From Hymenochaete sp. R1 (taxonomy: Eukaryota > Basidiomycota > Agaricomycetes > Hymenochaetales > Hymenochaetaceae): a stretch of DNA of 64,000 nucleotides. Both the position numbers and the translations under genes were made by a program. The notes below the pieces were generated by a model, which saw only the letters and a list, made by a program, of their open reading frames with translations, did not search any database and was not told the origin of the DNA. How positions within the stretch are numbered: the first letter of the stretch is position 1; each line of letters starts with the position of its first letter. Location of the stretch: positions 124,001 to 188,000 of the forward strand of contig JAFREE010000028.1 in assembly GCA_019400425.1 (NCBI GenBank). The letters are read 5' to 3'. Shown here piece after piece: positions 23,977 through 35,918 of this stretch.

Positions 23977-24456
23977 CTACGTTTCGGAAATTTCAGGTAG
24001 AAATCGCATACTTTTGAGTAGTTCTATTGCAAGGGCCGGACCCGAAGCATCGTGGTGTCTATACAAGAGATTCATTACAAGCACCGTCATTTCCATGCCG
24101 CAGATGAAAGGAGTAGAACAGTATGAAGTGTCTTCATCCAACATGCATCTGAGATTTTTGGAGTCAAGAACCAGCTTTACCCTTGGGAGACTTGCAGCGG
24201 GATCGTGGCAGTAAATTCTAACCATTTCCTTCGATGTTTCGTGTCCGTGTAGGCAACCCGGCTTGACTTCCCGAGCACTTCGCACATACAAGAAAAATGT
24301 AGCGGATTCCTTGAATGCTATAGCCGCTTTGCGGCGGGACCGAAAGAAATAATAGATAAAATGCAGATTGTTCATTCGTCGGGAGCAATCGTTGGAGATA
24401 TACTGGCGGGCTTGAACGAATACTTGTTGAGAAGTATAGAATCCGTTCCCTTTCAC
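23977..24456 (-). CDS. hypothetical protein fragment, possible membrane protein
   Basis: A 159-codon open stretch in an otherwise poorly coding 1.6 kb gap (23435-25042). It includes VLVMNLLYRHHDASGPALAIELLK, whose pattern vaguely resembles a transmembrane helix followed by a loop in multi-span fungal membrane proteins. No family is recognised. Possible extra exons: one upstream at 24714-24529, and a hydrophobic stretch ALLVMLIIATFLLVSESV near 23850-23790 downstream, but I could not assemble a splice-consistent gene. It may be a degenerate gene or chance. The start codon is arbitrary. Confidence 0.2.
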   Translation of the reverse strand: MKGNGFYTSQQVFVQARQYISNDCSRRMNNLHFIYYFFRSRRKAAIAFKESATFFLYVRSAREVKPGCLHGHETSKEMVRIYCHDPAASLPRVKLVLDSKNLRCMLDEDTSYCSTPFICGMEMTVLVMNLLYRHHDASGPALAIELLKSMRFLPEISET

Positions 24457-25042
24457 GAACCTCCTTTTGATACAAGACGTTGAACGAATTTAGTCCTCAA
24501 GGTATTTATCTCGATCGGAGGCCTAGTTTTAGCAGCGGCTGAAGGCGTTCTCAGAAATGGAAGCAAGTACTGCAGTATTTGAACTTCCACTCACTTCCAA
24601 AACAGCAGGCCTAGGTGGCACAGTCATAGTAGGCGGCCTGCTCCATCGTAACGTGCGCCGAATTGCAGAATTTATAAAGGAAGGCAATATAGTTCTGCGG
24701 GATTTTTCCTCCATGATACCTTGCTATAGATTGAAGAACAGCGTATATAATAGAAAGTGACGAAAAGGAAGAGAAAGGAATGAGAGGAAGAGGGGACGCC
24801 GGAGAGCTTGAAGTGTCTTTGCCTAATTGAGTAAATGTTTCTCATACCCGCGAGATTCACACTTTTCGACGTTCAAGGGAAGGATTGGAAGGACCGACAT
24901 TTTCAAGAGTACCGTGGCTCGCATCTCACGCTCGATATTGAACACCTGCGCTATGTTTACATCGAGCGTTAAACTTGCATATCTGATACACTAATGAAGC
25001 AGTATAAAAATCGGCAGTACAAATCTGAGCAGCACCCAACCA

Positions 25043-25709
<667 letters not shown>

Positions 25710-25856
25710 CTACCTCTTATAGACGGGTGCTATTCAGTTCTATATTTGCTTACATAATCATTTTCACGAAAATTCCGTCAATAATTTAGAAAAAAGTCTA
25801 AGCTGCCTTTCTTCGAGTGATGATACGAGAGATCAAAAAGGAAGAGCAAAACTACA

Positions 25857-27782
25857 TCAAGCCGAAACTACTGTATAATCATCTGCCGAAAGGATTACAT
25901 CCTGCGTGAAGTCGACACTATCACCGGACTCGACCAGAGATACGGAGTCCACTCCTACTCCCACTAAGCTTTCTTGCGAGACGAAAGCCACCTTAACGGG
26001 GAAGAACGTGTCAGGATCGTATCCTCCCACGGAGAATTCAAGAGTTCCAGAGGGTTGGTCAGAATTGATGAGAGGGATTTCCCATCTAAGTGAATGAGTA
26101 TTTGCATCAAGGTCACAGTTCCCAGAGTGTTGACCGATAGTAGGGTATGACCCTTCACTGTAAGAGTAATTCGTTTTATAGCCATGCTTAATAGTTGAGA
26201 GTACGTACGGAAGCGGGATTGAGATCTTTACATCATGTAACGACAGCCTGTCACCATCCAGTTCATATTCTATGTTGACGTCACAGGTTCCATTGTTTGA
26301 AGGTGTAGGCCAGCAGTTTACTATGCGTAAAATATGAACGATAAGATCAAGTCACATTTGTATCAAACATGAGTGAGAACATACTCGACAAAGGTACGTG
26401 GCTCTCGTCTCTGCCGGTGTATCGCCATTTCAAGACCGCAAGGCTTTGTCCGACAGGGAATGAACGCTGAGGATCCTTCAGCGCGACGGTCCTTTCAGCT
26501 CCACCGCTGAATTTGGCTACTTGTGGGTGTTGCTTGAATTGGACTTCGCTAGGTGAGAAATCTTCCGAGAGCCCATTCAAAGCAAGCTTGATCTTGGAAA
26601 AAGACGGATCGGAGACTTGGAGATTCATATCTCCTTTCAGCTCCATAGATTTCACTCCGCCTTCGCGTAGAATTTGTAATGAAATCTGCTCTTTGATGAC
26701 AACGTGTACGCTATAGACTTGTGTCATTCTTTGTAAATCGGCCAAAGTAAAGTACGCACGCTCCAGGAGTCACAACGGGCAAGCTGCCACGTGTGCTTGC
26801 AATAACTGACGGTTCTGGAGGAGGAAGACTGGGCGTTGGAGGTGCGGAAAGTTCTTCAGGCATCGGGATCGCTTCTGCTCCGAGCGCGTCTAGCAGATCC
26901 GCCGTCTTCGCCTTTTTGCTACCAAGCTTCATACCCGAGCCCTTGAAAGCAGGAGCTTTCAGAGATGAGGGAGTAGGAGAAGCCGTCCTTGTGGGCTGTG
27001 GTGACGGAGCTTCGTAACGTGGCACTGGGGAATAACCTCCCATACTCCCACTACCTATCCCACCACCGAATCCGCCGGCGCCACCAGCGCCTGCTCTCTT
27101 TTGTTGCTCCCGGCGCTGCATTTCGAGTTGCTGTGCGCGACGCTTGAGCACTTCCCTTGCTTCCGCTTCTTTGTTCTTTTTCAATAGTAAAGTTAAGAAA
27201 CAATATATTAGAGCGGATCGATAGTACACACCCGGGCGATGATCTCTTGAATCTTTTCCTCGTGGCTCTCCATCTCGAGCACGTTGCGCACTTGCTGGAG
27301 ATTAATTTGTTCTCGGTATCCAAGGCTCACAATTTCATCAAATGCCCCGAGGAGTTCGAACGCATTTCTCAGAATTTCTCGCTCTTCGGCGCTTCGACAC
27401 ATGTCAGATACGACACGAGCGAATAAGTGAAGTGTATCAATATCTTGCAAGATGTTTGACGCCTTGTTCGTGATGAGAAGGATGTAGAGATCTTCGAGTG
27501 GCTGGTAGACGTATCGAACATCGGAAGTTTCAATAGATGTATGCTGAGAACCGGCCGGGATAAGCTTCGGAAAAGACGCTAAAAGAGACTCTATGCGAGC
27601 CCTGGTCATATCACGAAACTGGCGGGATATGACGGCTGAAGAGGAATGTTACAGGCTGCTTGTTCAGGGTAGAGTACATTGACGCACGCTTTCCGCCTTT
27701 TGTAATGATAGAAGCAGCTAAAACAACCTATACAAGCTTCAGACTTCAGATTACATCTCATCTGCATAATACTACTCACCAT
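25857..27782 (-). CDS. RET2: coatomer subunit delta (delta-COP)
   Basis: Subunit of the COPI coat that drives Golgi-to-ER and intra-Golgi retrograde traffic. The first exon is only the ATG codon, directly followed by GTGAGT. The acceptor TATAG opens VVLAASIITKGGK, and a further intron precedes VISRQFRDMTRARIES (longin domain). A helical linker follows (QVRNVLEMESHEEKIQEIIA, KNKEAEAREVLKRRAQQLEM). Next is a Gly/Ser/Pro-rich hinge, and then the mu-homology domain from about residue 270 (KQHPQVAKFSGGAERTVALK, RSFPVGQSLAVLKWRYTGRD). It ends DDYTVVSA. About 510 residues, as expected. Divergent from COG8. Confidence 0.93.
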
Positions 27783-27922
27783 GATGGATGCGAATGGAAG
27801 AGTTGTGTGGTCGACACGTACCGACACGTCGAGGACGCGTTCAAGCCACGGTCGCCAGATCGACGACCGTGGCAAACACAAGCGGAGTTGGATGCAAGAA
27901 CCTTGATCAAGCTCTTACCATC
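27783..27922. promoter_or_regulatory. short bidirectional promoter, delta-COP / Cog8
   Basis: Only 140 bp separate the two divergent start codons, so the core promoters must overlap. The two proteins act in the same Golgi retrograde pathway, which makes co-expression plausible (inference). Confidence 0.6.
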
Positions 27923-29602
27923 ATGTCCGAGCTCGACTCTACTCTCGTCGACATTCTTTCCGAAAATACAAATGGTGAGAGTTCTTCCTCGTCAGGCGAG
28001 AGCGCACGGAACCGCTTCTTAACGCCAGAAATCTCACAATATCTATCCCGATTGACGGCTCTCAGTCTTCCTGAAATCCTCAACGAACCAACTAAATTAG
28101 CCGCCGAATCCTCGCAATTAACGAATTCATTGACATCTTTATGTCATTCGGAGTACCCGACATTCTTATCGTTGCATCGCACGTCGTCCGTATTATCAAC
28201 GACCTTTTCCTCGTTCTCCGCCTCACTCTCCTCGCTCGTATCTGCATTGCCCGTTCTCGAAGCAGATGCACGGAAGTTTACGCAACAGACACAATCTATT
28301 CAAGATGCCCGAGCGAAAGCTCGCAGTATCTTATCTCATCACGAGGCTCTCGTCGATGTCCTAGAAGTCCCGCAACTCATAGATACCTGTGTGCGCAATG
28401 CATATTACCAGGAAGCCATGGATCTCTCTCAGCACGCAGTGCATCTCTCCGAAAAGTTTCCCGGCGTTGTCATCGTACAGGATGTTGCAGTCGAGGCATC
28501 TCAATCCATGCGCCTGATGCTCGCGCAGCTCCTTGCGCTCCTTCGCGAACCAGCAAAACTACCGGCTTTGTTCAAAGCGGTCTCGTTCCTACGGAAGATG
28601 GGTGCAATGGGAGAGAAGGAGCTTTCGCTCATCTTCTTGACAAGCAGAATGGTGTACCTCAACGGAGCAATCGAATCAGTCGAAAAGGATCTGACAGACC
28701 ACGCTCGCTATGTTCGTCGATATATTGATGTCTGGCGAGAAGGCGTTGCGGATCTGATTGCTCAATTCTCGACTATCTTCATTGAGCGCTCACCGGCCAC
28801 TTCTTCGAAGTCATCGAATCATGCGAATGAGCTACGCTACCTGCTTTCGGCGCTCACTCAACGTCAACTCAGCAATCTGCTTTCGGTGCTACACTCACAT
28901 TTGCCAAAGGTTGTGGATGCAATGTCTCTTTCTGCGCTCCTTACGCAGCTATGCCACTGCGCTGCTGCACTTGCTCGCCATGGTCTCGACTTCAGACCAC
29001 TCCTCCCTCCTCTTTTCGAGCGCGCGGTTCATGTGAGGTTTGAACATTCCATGAACGCAGCTGCCAAAGATCTTATCAACTCGTTCGCCGACGCACAAAA
29101 GTATAACAGACAACCTTCAGTCGTCCTTTGCTCGCCAGATGTTGCTCACTCTCCGCCAGAGGATATCAATCTCCCAGAGAACCCACACGTGCCCCCTCAC
29201 GTCCTTGGTTCATACCCTCCACTCGCGACCTTTACAAATGCCATACTCTCTGCACTCAATAGTCTCCGACTACTCGCACCTGCTTCTATTTTACCGGTGC
29301 TATCATCTAATATAGATGAGGCACTCGCTCGTGGATCGCAAGCTATCTTAGCATACGCTAGATATGCAACGGACAATCTATCAAGCAGCAATTCAAGGCT
29401 CGGTCTGGAAGACGAAACCCCTATAAACCAAGTACACATAATCCGGAATGCTGGGAAGGTCTACCACCAACTACTGGTTCCTTATGTAAGGAAAGGGCTT
29501 GTGGAGGGAGTGTACGGTTCAAAAGAAAGCAAATTTGGGATGCTGGAGTCACTTTCAGATTGCATCGCACAATGGGATTCATGGGCAGAAAATATTTCAT
29601 GA
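27923..29602 (+). CDS. COG8: conserved oligomeric Golgi complex subunit 8
   Basis: Lobe B subunit of the COG tether, which captures retrograde vesicles at the Golgi. A single exon of 559 residues, unusual in this intron-dense window. Begins MSELDSTLVDILSEN. The Dor1-like core is seen in YLSRLTALSLPEILNEPTKL, VLEVPQLIDTCVRNAYYQEA, LLREPAKLPALFKAVSFLRK and MGAMGEKELSLIFLTSRMVY. The reading frame is open upstream to 27788, but that start lies within the delta-COP promoter and gives a non-conserved extension, so the downstream ATG is preferred. Length fits fungal Cog8. Confidence 0.9.
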   Translation: MSELDSTLVDILSENTNGESSSSSGESARNRFLTPEISQYLSRLTALSLPEILNEPTKLAAESSQLTNSLTSLCHSEYPTFLSLHRTSSVLSTTFSSFSASLSSLVSALPVLEADARKFTQQTQSIQDARAKARSILSHHEALVDVLEVPQLIDTCVRNAYYQEAMDLSQHAVHLSEKFPGVVIVQDVAVEASQSMRLMLAQLLALLREPAKLPALFKAVSFLRKMGAMGEKELSLIFLTSRMVYLNGAIESVEKDLTDHARYVRRYIDVWREGVADLIAQFSTIFIERSPATSSKSSNHANELRYLLSALTQRQLSNLLSVLHSHLPKVVDAMSLSALLTQLCHCAAALARHGLDFRPLLPPLFERAVHVRFEHSMNAAAKDLINSFADAQKYNRQPSVVLCSPDVAHSPPEDINLPENPHVPPHVLGSYPPLATFTNAILSALNSLRLLAPASILPVLSSNIDEALARGSQAILAYARYATDNLSSSNSRLGLEDETPINQVHIIRNAGKVYHQLLVPYVRKGLVEGVYGSKESKFGMLESLSDCIAQWDSWAENIS

Positions 29603-29812
29603 ATATATTGATATGTATATCGCACCTTGTTGCACTATAAATCCTTTTAAAACAACTCTGAGCCCGTCATTTTGTCGAGCATTGATTTTTCAGTATTAAT
29701 GTTTGCGGCTACGCGACGCCGTCGATCTTCGTTTTCTTTCCATAACCCAGGCTGGTGTTCATTCTGTTGCACTAACTTGACTAAGTGCCACGGTTCTATG
29801 CTGTAACTCTGC

Positions 29813-31286
29813 ATGCTGTTCAGAGCTCTATCTGCCCTCTCAGCAACCCGTTGTCAAAGCCGCATCTCATCCAATTGTGTGTTAAAGTTAGGTTTGAGGA
29901 GACATGCATCTGGAACCCCTTCAGCCGTCCACTCTCTCGTGCGCGACGGGTTCATAGAAATTCGTAGTGCACTCGATCTCGTTAACCAGGAAGGCCGGTT
30001 AAAAGATGCTCAGCGGCAGGTTTCAACATTATCAAAAGAGCTAGAGGTAAGTTCTAACTATTTGCTCTCCCCGCCGCAACTAACATTAAAGTATCAAGGA
30101 TTCGGAGCTATGGACGCGAGATTACCCCTCTGCATCGCGGAAGCAACAGCAACTCGCCCACCTATCCAAGCAGACAGAGTCATTGAAGGACATCCATACG
30201 AGCTATGACTCACTGGTAGAACTGTCGTCTCTAGCAGAATCATCCGAAGACGCCGAGCTATACGACGAAATCCTCCCCGAGTTAGAGCAGCTCCGTCAAC
30301 GTGCCGCCGATCTCACCAAGTCCCTCTTGCTCTCCGAGCCCGCAGACTCACATGGCGCGTACATCGAGGTCAAAGCTGGGTCTGGCGGCACTGAAGCATG
30401 TGACTGGGCAGGAATTTTGTCAAGGATGTACCAACGTTGGGGTCAGAGTAGAGGCTTCTCGACAACGGTCGTGGACGAAACCGCAGCCGAGATCGCAGGA
30501 ATCAAGTCTCGGACATTGCGTGTCGACGGGGCTTACGCATATGGATACGCGCAGTTCGAAACGGGAATTCATCGGCTTGTGCGTATGTCACCATTTGATG
30601 CCACGGGCCAGCGCCACACCTCCTTTGCTTCCGTTCAAGTATCGCCTTATTTTGGTGAAGATGACATTGACGAGAAGGGTGCTAGCCATCGAGGCGGGCA
30701 GGGGAAGGACATTGTCGAAATCAACCCGAACGACCTGAAAATCCAGACGATGCGCAGCTCTGGCGCGGGAGGACAACACGTCAATAAAACGGAAAGCGCG
30801 GTCCGAATTACGCATATTCCTTCTGGTCTCGTTGTTGCCTGTCAGCAGGAACGAAGTCAACAACGGAACCGGGTGGTTGCGCTTTCCTTACTCAAATCAA
30901 AGCTGTACGATATGGAACGCCTCAAGAAGTGAGTATACGGTCTCTTCTCTTAATTGGCCCTCGCTGCGGAAAACCTAAAGACGTTTTCTTTGATATTTAG
31001 AGCTCAGGCCAAGGCTACCACATACAGCAATCTGCCTGAAATGTCTTGGGGGTCTCAAATCCGTTCTTACACCCTTCAGCCCTATCAGCTCATCAAGGAC
31101 GTTCGGACCGGCCATGAAGCTAGTTCTGGGGGTGTACAGGATGTGTTGGAAGGGAACCTCGACAGGTAAGTCAAAACAGAGCATTCCGCTCGTTTAACCG
31201 CGCATTGGCGGAGGATGTGGCTGAACAAAGTATAATTTAGCTTCATGGATGCCAATCTGAGACATTTCAGGTCACCCTCGTCCTAG
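29813..31286 (+). CDS. mitochondrial class-I peptide chain release factor, RF2 type
   Basis: Hydrolyses peptidyl-tRNA at stop codons. The first ~35 residues are rich in Arg/Ser/Leu with no acids ([12 protein letters not shown]), a mitochondrial targeting signature. RF2-type landmarks: [40 protein letters not shown], the codon-recognition context [20 protein letters not shown] (SPF tripeptide), the catalytic GGQ in [20 protein letters not shown], and the RF2-like end [20 protein letters not shown] with [10 protein letters not shown]. About 425 residues, four to five exons; the last joins GNLD to [10 protein letters not shown]. It is clearly RF2, not RF1, which would have a PxT motif. This is odd because UGA usually means Trp in fungal mitochondria (see findings). 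Confidence 0.9.
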
Positions 31287-32995
31287 GCGTGTACGTATCG
31301 ATACGTCACCCCTCACCCCTTCCCACCTACTCTTACACAAATCTATTGCGCTTTCCCGCAGTAAATGCATGGTCCGTTGCGCGCACTTACCACAGTCCCT
31401 ATGGATATTGCGGATGGGCGGAGCCGTTGCCCCTTTCGTCCCTTTCTTCCCCGTTCCCCCGCAATACGCCACACACCCACACAAACGAAAACCTACACCC
31501 AGTGCTTCTCGCACTGACGCCTTTCTTCCCATGTTAGACTCACGTATGTGTCACACAAGTGCTTTCTTACTGTCTATCATACTTTTAGAGCCAATCTAGC
31601 CGCACTCCTAAAGTTGAAACGTTGGGATACGCGAAGCTCGTGCATGCTATCGCATATATTGCACGCATTTTTCAACAGCGTTCTAATCATAATGCTTGCT
31701 CTTTCCTCATGTCCAATTTCGGGCTCCTGTCGAGTCGATCCTCATCAGTATCCACCCATCCGCGTCCTCAACTCCCGCAACATCCAGTGTTTAACGTATG
31801 CCTTCAACCTTTCCATGCATCAACGTCTTGTATCGGTCGAGAAGTCAGCGCGCCTTCCCTGCGACCTGCCATGTTATACCAACGGCCCCCGCATTTTCCT
31901 GTAAGCCCACCAAATTCTACCCAATCTTGAATCTATGGCGCCCCAATTCCGCTCTCAAAACTATGCAAAAGTCCATTCCACGCGTAAGCATATTACGCAT
32001 CAAAGCGACTCCTTGTACGAAATGCCGAAGATAACACCCGCAACCGCACCCGCGAGCTCTCAGTGCTGGCATCTCTGGCACCGCGCCACCCGAGTTTGAT
32101 CCTGATCGAGGCTCTTAATTAACAACTCGTGCTTGAGTGATTGAAATTTGAATGTTTCTGTGTCGCACAAGAAGGCTCATGACCCCCCGTCTATCTGTAG
32201 ATATGAATTCATAGGCCGCGTCTTGTTATATACGTGAAATCCCCCCCGGTTCCCCGCTCAAATACGTGGCGGTGGCGTATGCACGCGTGGGGGGCCGTCG
32301 GGAGGTGGCTGGGGTAAAGTGGCAAGATACAGTGCGATCGCTGAATATACATAGTACACCGTAATGTGCCAGTACGTGTTACGAAAAGACGGGTCAGACG
32401 GAGCACGTACAAAGACAAAGACATAGTTCTCCGTTTGTATGATGTTCCCTCTTTTTAGTGCTTCGATACTCAATGCGGGAACGCAAGAGAACGCCTGGGT
32501 CGAGAAGCTCGATGGAGGGGGATGACGACACTACCAAGCTGATTCAGTGATTGTGATGGCAGCGCCGACTTTGCCTCTTTCGTCACATCACTTTACTCGT
32601 GTCCGTTTCTCCGCTCAGCTCGTTCGACACGATGCATTCAGCTTTCCTTTTCGCGGCCTCCCGTTCGAGAGGTCGCTAGTAGCCTCCTAAGTCCGAATTG
32701 AATTCATTCCGATTGCACGTAAACGATTTATGAAGATTATACAAAAGATACGATTTGAGATTCAATGAAACGAAGATTATGAATACAAATATCGAGATTT
32801 CGATGTGATGAGAGGTGTTGGTGTTCCGGTGCCAGTGGAAAGACGGATGTATAAAGGCGCTACAGTCCCGGAAGCAATTTATACTGCGGCGTGGTACGAG
32901 ATTACAGGATGATACGATACATGAACGGGACGTCTTGTACGATTAGTGTTGTTCCGTGTGTGCCGTTGAAAGACCTTTCTTTGATTATCGCAATT
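31287..32995. other. 1.7 kb gene-free region
   Basis: Between the release factor and F-box genes, which are convergent. Plus strand C-rich from 31300 to 31530, more mixed after. Many short ORFs, none with family similarity or consistent splice joins. It could contain long 3' UTRs or a non-coding transcript; nothing can be supported. Confidence 0.4.
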
Positions 32996-34472
32996 TCAAA
33001 CTTTCAATTTGCTGGATATGTCGGTCTCGGAGAAAGAGAGGGCATGACACGGGTCCGGTTCGGAGATGGCTCTGGAGAGCTCGCGCTGGCGGTCAAATCC
33101 ATGTACCGAGCCCATGTTTGACCGGCTCTCCATCGATCGAGAAGCAACGAGCATCTTGCTCAAGTTGCACGTCGATTTCATCCGTGGGAAGGTAGCGCTC
33201 GGCAATGGATCACCTCGCTGTGAAAGAGGAAGCAGAAAGGAAGTTAGGCTCATACAGAGAAGAACCAAAAGTGACTTGGCGGCAATCGACGATCCGTAGA
33301 AATGGCGAGAAGAAAACACTCACGAATGACTCGCGAAAGCCTTGTACGTCTCGCATGACGACCAGCCTAACACCTTTCCATGCGCACGCGATTCTCAGTG
33401 CAGGCATATCCCTGTGCGACTCTCCATCTTCCCATGCATGTATTGTAACAAACTTTAAGGCACGGCGAGCTTTGATGAATTTGATCACGAGATAGAGGGG
33501 GGTATTTGATTCGAGGGTGAATGCAAAGTGTTCAACAGATTCGGGAAGTTGATGCAGGGCATGAAGGAGCGGCGAGGACGAAGAAGTCTCCAATTTGATC
33601 TCGCGGAGGCTCTGGCATTCTTGCAAAGTCGCAACCTGTTCCCGAGACGTACACGAAGGGAGGGATAAACTTTCCAAAGGACCGCTACATTGCCGAAGGA
33701 CTGTGGAAATGACGCCATCATTGGGCATCTCTTCAAGCTCGAGGGAACGAAGGTTTGGTCGAGAGCCGGCCAACAACCATTCAACAAACTCCGATGTTGC
33801 AGATGATTGAAGGCCTAGTCTGAGGTCGCTCAGGGAACCACTAAAAGGAGCGACTGCGTGCTCTTCCGTTACGGGTAAGCACGGCGCGTTTCCTCGTAGA
33901 GAAACAAACGCTAATGAAGGCCATACGCCGCTCAGCAATTGAAAGGGAATTTCTCCGTTGTCCGACCAGTTCGCGAGCTTGAGTGAGCGGATTTGTGGGC
34001 CTGTTCGAAGAAGGTCGAGGGTGCCGTTATCGAAGGAAGGTGCTGCCCGAAAGACTCGGAGTGGGCCATCAGGATTGCTCGTCGGCTCCACAACGTTGCA
34101 ACCGTAGAAGGACAGGTCCAGCTCGTATAAGCTCGGACAACTCGTTACTGCGAGCGCCATTGCTCGATGCGAGAGTTGATCCGGGTGCTTATGGTCGATG
34201 ACAACGCGCATCCGTACTACAGCATTGCCGAGCGATCGACTATGGCTTGAGGGTTTCGAGACAGCCGACATGAAAGACCTGAACGCGGTGCCCGACTTTA
34301 GAACAACGTGGCGGAACAGCAAAAACTGAGACGGTCTTGTCCATGCTCTGCACACTGACGAGCAACACGAGAGCAGTTGGGTGTCGGGTTCATAGTTCTG
34401 GTCGAAATAAGCGGCTTCCAAGATGGTAATTATAATCTCCGGTGGTAGAGAGCTCCAGTCGGTCGTTTTCAT
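32996..34472 (-). CDS. F-box protein with leucine-rich-repeat-like region
   Basis: Predicted substrate adaptor of an SCF ubiquitin ligase. The N-terminus SSLPPEIIITILEAAYFDQN, followed by LLSCCSSVCRAWTRPSQFLL, is a typical basidiomycete F-box. Residues ~100-400 contain irregular LRR-type segments (LYELDLSFYGCNV, IRSLKLANWSDNG, LRSLELEEMPNDG, LESLSLPSC, LREIKLE). One 106-nt intron (33323-33218) precedes a 73-codon last exon that is Ser/Arg-rich and ends SSKLKV; 456 residues in all. If that intron is retained, a different shorter tail results. The target protein is unknown. Basidiomycetes carry large F-box families, so orthology is not implied. Confidence 0.8.
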
Positions 34473-35918
34473 AGCATGTTGTTGTATTGGTGCTGGCGCG
34501 ACATTATGGTTGTTAATATGTAGCTAGACGAAACGAAGTAGGTGTCAGCACAGGAGTGCGGTGCGGATGCCAAGACACGTACGAATGACAATAGAGAGCT
34601 TAAAAACTCAACCATGAGACCTAGCGAAGTGTGGGTGTGCTTGAAAGAGAGACTTTGGGGGTAGATGGGACTAAAGGGAGGACATGGTCGAAAGACGAAG
34701 AGGTGTTAAGTATGGATTAGGACCCTGTCGGCATGCAGCCTGAGGGGGGGATGTTCATCCGGAAGTGGCGGGGACCGGTCTCGATTGCGATTACTAGCCA
34801 AGGGAGGCAGGGCAGGGCAAGGCAGAGCAGAGCAGAGCGTGGGCGGGTCTCGAATAAAAGAAAAGAAAAGAAAAGAAAAGAAAACTGAACGAATAAAAGA
34901 GCGCAGACGGTAGTAGGTCCGCCTCTCAGCAGCCTCGCTCGGATGAGTCAATCCTGCTACTCGGCCCTACTCAAACACCACAGGCCGGTTTACCCGTAAT
35001 TGGTCCAGTGGCTCGATGCAGCACTAGTGCCAGAGCAGGATAGATGCCGTCTGAGTCCAAAGAGAGGTAAGGTAAAGTAAGGTAAAGATGGCGAGACCAC
35101 ACCTCCGCTTTCTGCGGCTGGGTTCGTTGGCCGGCCAGAGGGCAAAAAGGAGCCTATCGAATGTCGTGTGAGAGACGAGAGGCTGAATGAAAATCACAAG
35201 TAGGGTAGAAGTGGCGTCCACTGAATCAGCAGCCACAGATTCCATAATAGCTCCCTGTTCGGAGGCAGATAGTACACTCGCTGTACTCGTTGTCTCGGCT
35301 GAGCTAAAAGCAGAGAAGGAACGTTAACGAATGAATTCGAAGGTCTGCTTGCTGGTCTGCTTGTTTAGCCCTCCCGCACTCTGCATGGCGTAATGATGGT
35401 GGTCGTGTGTGTCAAGAGGCAAGGGAGGGTCGGATCCCCGAGAGTGCAGTTGGAAAGCCGAATAATGCTATGCTCTCTCTTTACGTATCGGCTCTCGTCC
35501 TCCGCAGCAACGCAACTCACGCTCCTTGCTCAATACCGATCCCCAAATACATGGACTCCAAAGACCTTATCCTTCTTGCTCTTTCAAGTTCGTGTACCTG
35601 AAGTACCCACAATATTATTCTGAGCCAAGGACAGACTAATTTTAAAGGCAAACAGATCTCGAATGAACCTTAGCATAAACACGCTACATACGCTTCGCCT
35701 GAACAGCAAAACTGAGAGAGATCGAGCGGAGATGAGTCTCAACCAATACTTTACGGCACAAACTGTTTTCTCGGTCCCGGGCATCATTCAATTGGTCAAC
35801 GCGCATCTTACAAAACAAGAAGACCGAGAATTTTTTTGACTCCTCATAAATACACTTTTCGCATTTTTCGTAAACAAGTTGTCATGTCTAATGTCATTAG
35901 CCGGCACAAACGGGTTCT
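34473..35918. other. 1.4 kb intergenic region, 5' flank of the F-box gene
   Basis: Lies between the 3' end of importin-9 and the F-box ATG, both minus strand. On the minus strand it is CT-rich just upstream of the F-box gene and contains microsatellites at 34800-34885. No gene recognised. Confidence 0.45.
34806..34884. repeat. GGCAG/GCAGA tract and (AAAAG)5 microsatellite
   Basis: Degenerate GGCAG/GCAGA pentamers (34806-34838), then five perfect AAAAG units at 34856-34884. They form a CT-rich leader on the strand of the F-box gene. Confidence 0.8.

Noticed and set aside
32996..33319. Separate small minus-strand gene after the F-box ORF
   Set aside because: A phase-0 intron (33323-33218) joins it to the F-box ORF, so it is the terminal exon.
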